Positions 47,701 to 59,700 of a stretch of DNA of 64,000 nucleotides are shown piece after piece. The notes beneath the pieces are model-generated. The model did not search any database and was not told where the DNA came from. It saw nothing but the letters and a program-made list of their open reading frames with translations. Numbering within the stretch: position 1 is the stretch's first letter; each line of letters begins with the position of its first letter. The translations under genes and the position numbers were made by a program. Origin of the DNA: Melitaea cinxia (Eukaryota > Arthropoda > Insecta > Lepidoptera > Nymphalidae); contig NC_059396.1 of NCBI RefSeq assembly GCF_905220565.1, positions 9,707,206 through 9,771,205 on the forward strand. The letters are read 5' to 3'.

Positions 47701-50700
47701 GATTATAGGGAGGGTGGGTCAAGAAGCCAGTTTCTCACAAGGCTTGTCTCGCAATGTACAAAATTCCTTTGCCGATTTTGCCTCTTCTTTTTTCGAGAAT
47801 GGCTTCGCGAATTTTTTTTATAAGCCCAGCATAATACTCTGCATTGTTTGTTGTTTTTTTTTTTTAAGTAGTCTATAAACAAACTCCTTTGCAATTCCAA
47901 AAAATGGTAGCCATGAGTTTGGAAGCCGATTTTTTCACCTTGAACTTCTTCGGCTGCTTTTCCTTCCTTCTCTATCTATTTAATTGACTCCTGTTTTGAT
48001 TCTGGGACATATTGTCGGATCCACGTTTCATCAACGGTGACAATACGGGTGCAAATTTCTTCCAAATTATCCTTGCACAAGTCAAAAAATTCGTGAGCAT
48101 TTTTGGAACCCAACGCGCACTGAAGGTCAGTGTTCGGTTCAGCGGTGTTTACCAATCGCCGCCATCAGGGCTTCATCATTCTCATCGAACCAGTCCTCGG
48201 ACTTTCGGACTTTTTGACCTAAAGTAGATGCAGTGGTCTCTAGATATTCTATAGAGTAGTATAGTATGAGAAGATAGAGTACGCCAGTCGCAATCGACTC
48301 GAAAAGTGTTTTTGCTGAGGGATGGTAATCCAGTGGCGAAAGTGCGAGCACTTAGGTTGAAGTTTAGGCGAAAGCTTCGGTCGAAAGGTGGAGGCTTAGG
48401 CTTTCCAAATCGATGGGGACGCTGGAGTCGGAGATACAGCTTAATAACAACAAGCCTGTGATGGGTCCAGCAATGGGCACTACGCATTGCGCGGGTGACT
48501 AGGACCTGGGAAAAATCTCGTTGTCGTATGATAGCGTAATCAATTAAATCCAGGTGTTCTTATATTTAGTGGGAAGCCTGAAAATTTTACTCGTGATGGC
48601 AAGTTGGAACTGTGCACAAAGACTCGGTAAAAGCTGTCCGTTGCTGTTCATGCACCCGACCCCGTGCTTACCCAAGACCTTGGGCCATGCATCGTAGTCC
48701 CGTCAAATTGTGGTATTAAAATCGCCCAACAGAAGAATCGGCTATCTAGGCCTCACTCTTGATGCATTTTGCAAGTTCCTCATAGAACTCATCTTTATTG
48801 TCATTAGACTTGTCTAAGGTAGGCGCATAGACGCCGATGACATTAAGATATTTCTTATTGCCGAGATGTGAACTGGACACTCTTAGAGTTGCTTGACAAA
48901 CCTATTTTTGATCGCAAATCCAACACCCGAGCCTCGCGGTTCTGAGGCAGCGAGTCCTTTCCAAAAGAAAGTGTACCCGCTACCGTGCTTCACCAGTTCC
49001 CTTTCTTCCGCTACATGTGTCTCGCTGAGGGTAGCCACATCTACATCGTAGCGAAGAAGTTCTCGGGCAACAATGACGGTTTTCCGTTCAGATATTCATA
49101 TCGCGATCAAAGAGTGTACGCACGTTCCACGCGCCATAAGTCATATTTGATGTTTTTATGTTCTAGTTGCGACGCCGATTGCAAATTTATCGATGCAGAG
49201 GTAGCCGCGGCTGCTACCGTCCTCAAGTGGTAGGGAGAGCAATTTTTGGGGCACCTTTTCTAGCCCCCTCCCAGGCTAAGCAGGGAAAGCAGTGCTTCCC
49301 TGAATAGGGCTGCTTCAGTCCAGGTGCTGTCGAACTACCTCTGTCTTCCTAAGTCAGAAGCAGAGCAACCACATACTCTAGAAACCCCTGGAGCCGCCCG
49401 TGTGCAGGTCCCAGACAAAGCCCGGTCTGCATCAAATCGAACCTGTCTACTTCGACCTATCACCATGGGGCTTTAGAACTCGGAATCAATTTCCCGAGAG
49501 CAGTCAAATGCGCAGGAAATATTTAGGTGCACAAACGTGTGCGCAAACGTGTGCGCAAACGCAGGTGCACACACTCGTCTTCCCCCTTCTTGTTCCAGTG
49601 GAACAGGAAGACCGATACGACCAGAGAAGGGGTCCGATGATGTGTCTGGCCGATGGTAACTCTACGCCCTCTATCATCGCCCTTAGCTTTCCACAAGGCC
49701 TTGCTATCCCGCCGGGTCCGTCTTTCTCGTTGCATATCTGCTGTAAGTTGTCTTCCCCACCGAGATAGACTTTGTGTTGAACAGAACGGAGCCACTGAAA
49801 GGAAGTCGGGAAAGGAACAATTTGGTTTTTGAGAGTGGGCAAAGGAAGAGATACTACTGCCTTGGATGGGAACGGTTGTGACAGCAGCAGCTCGGGGAGC
49901 CGGGGTCGCGTACCCGTATAACATACCACAGCTGCCGGGTAGGCCAATTGGGATGAATACCCCCCTGATTACTTATGACTATGTAGTAGTAGGTCATAAT
50001 AGGTCGTAAATGAAGCTAATGAAGTGAAACTTCACTATATAGTGGGCAAATGAGTAAATAGTATGACTGCAAGTACCTCAGGCTCAGAAATTATCAGCCG
50101 CCCCTCGTACATGAAAAATAAAAATGTGTATTATGTACGAGTATATCCAAATTGAATGGATTGTGGACCTTTTTTATTTTAATTTTTTAAAATGGATAAA
50201 CGACCAGCGGCAAGAATCTTGCATCTTTGCCAATTTTCTAATTACATCAAATTGTGAAGAGTCGTGGATAAATAAATTTTCTTAGTTGAATGAAGAGAAA
50301 GAAGTTTTAGTTCAGCTGTGTGGTCTAAAGCACACTCTTTTTTTTTCTTTTTAACCATACTTTACTGCTCGGTATACTCTCAGTTTTTAATCAGCCGACG
50401 TCCTGGCATATGTGCGTCAGTGTTGCCACTCATGAGATTAAAAAGCGCCATATTTGAATATAGCTTGAAAAGCGTGAGATATTTCTGGAAATTATTGACG
50501 TGACGGAAACGCAGATTATCTGTCTGTCTTATATCAAAATAACTGCTTTTTACTAAAAGCATATGCAATTTTTGTCTGTCTGTCTATTCCGGCTAATCTC
50601 AGAAACGGCCGAGCCTATTTTGACGGAACTTTAATTGGCAGATAGCTGATGTAATAAGGAGTAACTTAGGCTACTTTTATTTTAGATTTTTTTTGTAGCT

Positions 50701-53700
50701 ACGGGCACAGCTAGTTATTAATAAAAACAGCTGTAAGTTTTATTTTTAAGTATGATATGTTTGCCGGTGAATTTTAGGGTTGTTTTCGTTTAAATTCAAT
50801 GAACAATCCCTGATAAATAGAATTATTGACTGTTTAAAAAATGTCAATGGCTATTTAAAATAAAAAACAGATAAAAACATGTAGATGTAATACAAATATT
50901 ATGAAAACCGCGTCCAATTTCGTGCTGCAAATTTTGCGTTATCCTATAAATAATGCCATTTTTTTCTAAATCTCTCAGAGGTACAGAAAACGGCTTATAT
51001 ATATTTTAATTTATAATGTTTTTTTAAGCATAACTTTAAATAGGAAGTAATGCTTAGTTAAAATGTAACTCAGAAAATCTAACCTTTACAGCAATATGAT
51101 CAAAAGAACATAAGGAGAAGAGTATACGACGCTTTAAATGTATTAATGGCAATGAATATTATATCAAAAGAGAAAAAGGAGATCCGGTGGCTTGGACTTC
51201 CAACTAATTCTGTACAAGAATGTACAGCATTAGAAAAGGAAAAGCAAACAAAACTTGAACAAATACAGAAGAAAACGCAACAATTACAAGAACTAATATT
51301 ACAGGTAAATTTTATACAATTTATAAAATTCTTATCCTATGTCAATATTTTTAACAATTGTGTTTGCTTGCAAACGAAAAAAACCGACTTCAATTACATC
51401 GAAGAGTAATACAACGTAGATCGACGAAAAAATAGTCAAGTAACTACGCGTTATCAAAGGTTACTCAAAAAGTAGTTATCAGATCTCGATAAAATTTATA
51501 TGTGACCACATGATAAACATCAGCTTTTGATTAAATTAAAAATTATCAAAATCGGTACACCCAGTAAAAAGTTATTGCGAATTTTCGAGAGTTTCCCTCG
51601 ATTTATCTGGGATTCCATCATCAGATCCTGGTTTCCTTATCATGGTACCAAACTAGGGATATCCCCTTTCCAACAAAAAAAGAATTATCAAAATCGGTAC
51701 ATCCAGTAAAAAGTTATGCGGTATAATACAACGTAGGTCGACGAAAAAAGCGTCAAGTAAAAACGCATTATTAGATATAACTCGAAAAGTAGTTGTTAGA
51801 TCTCAAATAAATTTAAATGGGACCAATTGGCACACACCACCTTTCGATTAAAACAAAGTTTGTCGAAATCGGTCTACCCGGTCAAAAGTTCTGATGTAAC
51901 ATACATAAAAAAAAAAAAAAAATACAGTCGAATTGAGAACCTCCTCCTTTTTTGGAAGGCGGTTAAAAATAACTAAAGATAACAATTTATCTGGCAATTA
52001 TTTTTACTAAATAAAATGTGATTTATACTTGAATGACAAGAAGTGCTCACTGTTTAACCGTACTTGTAAATATTGTTTTCATTTTTCGATATTTTGGGTT
52101 TAGTGGAGCAGTTCAAAGAAATGTTCAACTGCAGGACTAAATCAATTATTTCGCCGTCTTTTTAACCGACTTCAAAAAAAGAAAGAGGTTCTCAATGCGA
52201 CTGTTTTTTTTTTATGTATGGTACCTTTGAACTTTTACTGGGTGGAACCAATTTCGATGATTCGTTTTTTAATAGAAAGGTGGTGCTTCCCATGTTGGTG
52301 GTCCCATTTAAATGTAGTTTAGATCTGACAAGTACTTTTCGAGTTATATCTAATAATGCGTATTTACTTGACTATTTTTTTGTCGACCTACGTTGTGTTA
52401 TAACCTCATAACTTTTTAATGGGTGTACCTATTTTGATGATTCTTGTTTTATCGAGATTTGATGACTATTTAACCGACTTCCAAAAAAGGAGGAGGTTCT
52501 CAATTCGACTGTATTTTTTTTTAATGTATGTTACATCAGAACTTTTCACCGGGTGGACCGATTTCGACAATTTTTTTTTTAAATCGAAAGGTGGTGTGTG
52601 TCAATTAGTCCCATTTAAATTTATTTGAGATCTCACAACTACTTTTCGAGTTATATCTAATAATGCGTTTTTACTTGACGCTTTTTTCGTCGACCTACGT
52701 TGTATTATTATACCGCATAACTTTCTACTGGATGTACCGATTTTGATAATTCTTTTTTTTTGTTGGAAAGGAGATATCCCTAGTTTGGTACCGTGATAAG
52801 CTGATGATGGGTTCCCAGAGAAATCGAGGGAAACTCTCGAAAATCCGCAATAACTTTTTACTGGGTGTACCGATTTTGATCATTTTTATTTTAATCGAAA
52901 GCTAATGTTTATCATGTGGTCACATATAAATTTTATCGAGATCTGATAACTACTTTTTGAGTTATCTTTGATAACGCGTAGTTACTTGACTATTTTTTCG
53001 TCGATCTACGTTGTATTACTCGTCGATGTAATTGAAGTAGGTTTTTTTTCGTTTGCGAGCAAACACAATTATTTTTGAGTAATCTTTAATAACGCGTATT
53101 TACTTAACTATTTTTTGTCTACCTACGTTGTATTACTTGTCGATGTAATTGAAGTAGGTTCTTTTTCGTTTTCGAGCAAAAACAATTGTATAATTTAAAA
53201 AAATCTGGTTATAAAAATGTTTACGTCTGTTTGTGACTGCTGAAATCCGAAGCCTCTACAGCGATTTAGACATGACTTCCGTCACATTTTACTACTGATT
53301 TTAGTGTCTTTTTAAGTCATCATAATCATTTTATTCATCATCAGTCATTTGACCATAGATAAAGTTGCGTGATAGCTGCGAATCGTTTAATTATTTCGTA
53401 GTTTTCAAAATATATACTCGTATTTTTTTTTTAAATATTTTGTATATTTTGTTTTCCAGCACATTTCATTTAAAAGTTTAATAGAGAGAAATAAAGACGC
53501 AGAAAACAAAGGCATAAAACCTTCGCCTTCATCAGCCATACATCTACCGTTTATAGTTGTAAATACAAGTGACAAAGCATTAATTGATTGCAGTATCTCT
53601 AATGATAAGTAAGTAACAATAATAAAATATTTATTATTAATTATTCATTAAGGGCCTGTTTAACCACTTTCTGGTAAAGCTTTGTGACATATACAACATG

Positions 53701-56700
53701 TAACTGTTAACAGTGTGTGATGGGCTTTACTTTTTTACCATTCAAATCTATCAGTGCATTTTACACTTTTTTTTGTAAATTTTTCTTATCTGCCACTTCT
53801 GAATCTATAGTAATAGTTTATTAGTTCAGACGAAACAGGCACAAAGGGACTGTTTTACCTCTCGCTGACAAAGCTTATCAATAGCTTATGCTCCACAATC
53901 GTTTCAGCAATCACTGTACAGTACTAAAAATGTAAATAAAAATATTTGATCAAATACATGACTTATTTCTTTAACAGTACAGTTGTGATTATTACAGTGA
54001 TTAATGTTTTCCTTATCAATCACTATTATTGCTGTGACTTAGATAACATAATATATTTATTTTATTACAATTTTCAGGACAGAGTATATGTTTAACTTTA
54101 ACAAAAGATTTCAAATACATGATGATATTGATATATTGAAAAGGATGGGACTTCTATTTGGTAAGATGACTCACAGACAAAATCATCCAAGTCATATTTC
54201 TAATTTAATTGTATACATAAATTTTTTTTTTTTTATTCCAGGCTTAGACAAAGGTGAATGTACAGAAGAGGATATTGAAAAAGTAAAAAGTATGGTACCA
54301 AAGTCATTAGAAAGTTATGTTGAACGTTAGTATGCCAAGTTTTTTATCACATAAAATTTTATTTATCAATTGAAATTAAAACTGAATTGATTCAGTTTGT
54401 AACTGTCCTTCTGCTGGGGAAAACCTCTTCTCCAAAAGAAAATTTGATGGCTTGTTCCATCACGCTGCGCATATTATGGGAGTAATGCTCCTAAAATAAG
54501 CATGACCTACAATTGCTATCAGGTGTCTGTGATGACAAACGGGTCTTAAGACTTTATATGCTCTTCGAGGCAATGTGGACACTTACGAGGGATGTAGGTA
54601 CACCCAGCCTAGAACACTTTTTTTGCACTAATACGTATATCTTCCCCCAAGGAGAAATTGCACACTAAAATCCCATTTTAATAATTTTAATTACAATATA
54701 TTTTAATAATATTCCAAACAATTTAATTTTTTGTTGCATTGGTAATAAAAGGTCTTATTTTTTTTCCAAAAATAAAAATATGCATTATGACTTGAAGAAT
54801 CACAAAGTATCGAACGAAATAACAATAATCAATCAATTATAAGTGCTGATTATTATTTAGTCAGCCCCAAAGGAGAAATTTTACAATCATGTCACTAGTA
54901 ATCGATGTATTGATATGTGAAAGCAGTGCTGTCACCGTCTTTATTTATAGTATGTATTTAGAAATTTATGTGGCACGTTGCAGCCGCATTTTCTTCCGCC
55001 ACGGGCGGCCGACAACCACGCTACGCCACGGATTAGGGCAGTGAAATACTAGAACATCAGGTTTATTGATAACACATAAACGTGTCTGTTGGCCTATGAA
55101 TTTATGCACAATTCAAATGATAACACTAAAACTTGAAATGCTAAAACACTAAATGGTTCTGCATTTTTCTTATAGTATCGTATTTCCCCAAAAATATCAG
55201 TTTAAGTATTGATTTATAAGAAACCAAAATCGGCTATGATGTACAATATAGGTAGATTTTTTTGGGAGATTAAATTTTTGTTATTTCTGACTCTACCTTA
55301 ATTCCGGTGCTGCAGTAAGTGTACTCATGCCCCGTACTGCGATTATCACGCGTTATTTTCGAACAAATTTACGTAAAAACGATCTTTACTGCAAGATCAA
55401 AATACGATACGAACTGACCTTTAACCTTTTGACCGCCATAGTCACCTATACTTGACAAGGGCTCGCGAGTCCTGTGCGCCAGCGACGTCTATAGGTGACA
55501 AAAAACACGGACCACAAAAATATTAAATAAAATTATTAAAAAAATATTTCTAGTAATTTAATTCAACATTTCTGAAAATAGAATATCCCTGCAACATTCG
55601 AGTATAAAAAAACAAGTCTTTTAGAGCTACACGTACTGAGAAACATTGAAATAAAAACATGCATTCTTATTCCACGTAAATGCTATGTCCAAAACGCCGA
55701 AGTCGTCTATAGTTGACTGCTAGGGATGTGACGCAAGAGGTATAAATAAATAGGAAATAAATAAATATTTATAATATACACACACCGTCATCTGTTCCTA
55801 AAGTAAGCAACTTAATGCTTTTGTTATAGATAACAGCCGACTGGTAAAACTACATTTTTTTTTTGATAAACTTTCATATAAATAATACATATATAAATAA
55901 ATATATATTACACCCAGACTCGGGTGGGAATCGAACCCACAATACCCGGAGTAGAAAGCAGGGTCACTACAAACTGCGCCAACGGGCTAGTCAAAATGGT
56001 ATAGATGTTTTTTAAGCTATTCAAAATTGAACTCGAACGTGTTATATTTTCTATAAATAATTTGATATTTGAATAAAACAAAATGTAAAAAACGTAAAAC
56101 TATCAGCTAACACATAAATAGCAAATAAATAAAAAAATCAATCATCTAAAATCAATCAAATCGTCATAATAAATCTGATATCTCAAATTGGGCGCATCCA
56201 TAGCGTTTAGTCATTAATCTGTTCTCTACACGCCGTTGTCAAGTATAGACGACAGCCTGGTGACGTCATAAGCGAATAGAAAGAAAACTAGTGCAGTGCA
56301 ACATGAGCGATACCTTAGAACATCGTCGCATTTTGGAAGGCGTCGATGATTTTTTTTTAAATTTACAATTACAAATAAAATTGTTTTATATTATTTTATT
56401 TTTCATTTTTTTATCTAAGGTTAAGATCAAAATTACGATTTTCTTTCTCATCCTCAAAATCATCTGGCAGCATCAATATCATCTTTAACCACCATTCTCA
56501 TAAAAGATTTTCTTCTGAGACCCATGGCTTTGGTGTCGTGAAATCAAATGGCAGGCGTATTACTCAGGACTGTTTTAGTACTATTTGCTACCTAAGCGAA
56601 AAAAAAAAATATTTAACGTAAATATTTCTTTTTACTAAGGCTGGCATTAGACCGTACCGATTATATTAATAGTGCAGTGCAACATGAGCGATACCTTAGA

Positions 56701-59700
56701 ACATCGTCGCATTTTGGAAGGCGTCGATGATTTTTTTTTTAATTTACAATTACAAATAAAATTGTTTTATATTATTTTATTTTTCATTTTTTTATCTAAG
56801 GTTAAGATCAAAATTACGATTTTCTTTCTCATTCTCAAAATCATCTGGCAGCATCAATATCATCTTTAACCACCACTCTCATAAAAGATTTTCTTCTGAG
56901 ACCCATGGCTTTGGTGTCGTGAAATCAAATGGCAGGCGTATTACTCAGTACTGTTTTAGTACTATTTGCTACCTAAGCGAAAAAAAAAAAATTAACGTAA
57001 ATATTTCTTTTTACTAAGGCTGGCACAGACCGTACCGATTATATTAATTTCCTTTTAGTGGTGTGTAGGTAGATTTTTTAAATATTTAACTTTTATTACT
57101 CCCTTTTTAGTTATTAATTGTCTAATAAGATAATAATTGTGTTTGCAGGCAAACGAAAAAGACCAACTTCAATTATAATGACAAGTAATACAACGTAGGT
57201 AGACGAAAAAATAGTCAAGTAAATACGGATTATCAAAGATTACTCACAAAGTTGTAATCAGATCTCGATGAAATTTAAATGTGACTACATGATAAACATC
57301 GGCTTTTGATTGAATTAAAAATCATCAAACCCGGTGCCACCCAGTAAAAAGTTATGCGGATTTTCGACTTTCCCTCGATTTCTCTGGGATCCCATCATCA
57401 GATCCTGGTTTCCTTATCATGGTACTACACCTTTCAACCAAAAAATAATCATCAAAATTGGTTCATAAACGACGAAGTTATCGCCAAACATACATAAAAA
57501 AAAAAAATAATATATATACGGTCGAATTGAGTAACCTCCTCCTTTTTTGAACTCGGTAAAAAAAATACAAATTTGAATTTGGTTAATTTCTTAAAATTAC
57601 TTTTCATGAATATATGGATTCGATTCGAAATCGATATAAAGCGTGCGGCTTCCTTGCGTGCGACACAGCACATCTCTTAGGGAGTTTTAAAACCGTAGGT
57701 CAGATGCGCCGTAGTCGTCCAGTCGTGACAATGACGTCATGGCGATAGAAAATAGTGTTGTGCTTTACTACGATTATTTTTGTAATGTTTGTTTTTTATT
57801 TATGTTATTGTAAGTATATATAACGAGTGCAAGATAAGACAATAAAAATATCGAAAAATAAACCTTCCTAGATTATATAAGAAGTCATTTATTGCATAAA
57901 AACCAACAAAAACAAGCCACTGTGTGGTACTCGATAACGACTCTTGGCAGCACTATTTTTTTCGTAGGTATTTTAGTTTATTTTATGCCTTGGCGTACAG
58001 GGCACGGGAATGGATTTGAGGTGTGGCGGTCAAAAGGTTAACGACTGACAAATAGACACTTTTGAACAAAATAACGCGTCAGACATAATATTCTAATAAA
58101 ATTAGTAACATTGCGTGCTAGAATATAGGTATAGAAATTTGAAAAATACCCAAAACCAAATCGGAGCACTCCACTGTCCACGTGGTCTTGGTCTGCCCTA
58201 CCCCTAGAGTGTTTTTTTTTTAAAGCCGGAGCCAAGCGTTACTCTAACCTTAAAGGTGGTAGGTTAATTTTAACCTCAAAACTTCAACCACGATATCCCT
58301 GTAACAACGGGGTTTACACGAAAATAGTTGTCCGGGGGGATGAAAAACCCACACTCCCTCCCACCCCCCGACCCCCCTTTTCCTCCCAACCCCATAAATT
58401 TCTCGCCGGGATTGTACATACCCCAAAATCTTTTGTTATGCAAATTTAGATTGCGATTAAATTAAAAACTCATTGTAAAACAAAAATACCAACTTGTCAC
58501 AGATGCTTCATGTCAACGTGATCGGCAAAAAATGTGTTCCACACTCAACTTTAATATTTTACAAATTGATGTCTCTCCATCTCTATTACCCATTTTTGAC
58601 TATGCAAATGACTACTAATTGCATGTTACGCAGGACAGTCTTTAATAAAATGCAACTACATAATTTTCTGATATTTTTTATTCGTAGTCTACGTAAATAT
58701 TATCGCATCATTTTTGTACTCAACTAAGCAGCACTCGTTACACACTCGTTACATACTCGGTCTACACAGTGATAAAATCCCATTCTATTATCGTGCTCCA
58801 CGATCCAAATCCAATCCTTATCTTCCTTTTTGATTTAAACTTTTCCCTACGTCAACACTGCTGGCGGCTGCAGTGTCTAACACTGTTATGCTAAAATCCA
58901 TTTTATATAATTACTATTTTTAACCGACTTCCAAAAAAGGAGGAGGTTCTCAATTCGACTGTATTTTTTTATGTATGTTACTTCAGAACTTTTGACTGGG
59001 TGTACCGATTTTGATAATTTTTAATTTAATCGAAAGCTGGTGTGTGTCATTTGGTCCCATTTAAATTTATTTGAGATCTAACAACTACTTTTCGAGTTAT
59101 ATCTAATAATGCGTTTTTACTTGACGCTTTTTTCGTCGACCTACGTTGTATTATACCGCATAACGCAGAGCGTTACCCTTCGGCACAGTTAGTCATCCTT
59201 TTTCGTTTGCGAGCAAACAATTATTTATTTTTTGCATTAATTTTTGTGTAAATATCATTTGATGAATCAATGATTGATCTGATAGATTCCTAGGTTTATT
59301 TTTCCAAAGCCAATGTTCTTAGCAATCTAAAATGTTAATTCTAAATACACTAACTTTATGATACAGTTTGAAATTGCAATTAAATTACATTTGATCTTGT
59401 TTTATTTTTCAGTTGCTGATAAAGTTATCTGACGTATAACACTATCCAATAGATATAATATACTTTTCTCTTTCACTATCAAAAAAATAATAATTGTGAA
59501 CAGAAATATATAACAAACAGTGGATATTTCTATTCACAACCTATGAATCCAAATGGTGCTAAGCCCTAAGGGCCTGTTTTACCTTACAGAAATGGGCAGA
59601 GGAGTAAATAACACACTATCTGATATACTCGATGAAGAGGATATTGAAGATGTTGGAGATGAAGAAGATACTCTTGAAGGTGAAGTTGAGGCGGACGAAC

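Larger units (their letters stand above)
55435..58037 (+). mobile_element. piggyBac-like transposon, 2.6 kb, decayed
   Basis: TTAA (55431-55434 and 58038-58041) flanks the inverted termini CCTTTTGACCGCCA / TGGCGGTCAAAAGG. Inside are the phrases CACCTATACTTGACAAGG and GTCAAGTATAGACGACAG in opposite orientation. A duplicated ATG-bearing segment at 56290-57046 may be the start of a transposase gene. The DDD catalytic region is not recognisable. Later a SINE (55911-55993) and an AACCGACTTC repeat (57137-57556) entered it. The whole lies in the last Dp intron. Confidence 0.75.

Noticed and set aside
49504..49947. 147- and 133-codon minus frames
   Set aside because: They cross the 5' region of a decayed RTE-like LINE and a short GTGTGCGCAAAC repeat; no domain visible.
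55911..55993. tRNA gene with A and B boxes
   Set aside because: Boxes are present but acceptor and anticodon stems do not pair by eye; an AT-rich tail and transposon setting indicate a SINE.
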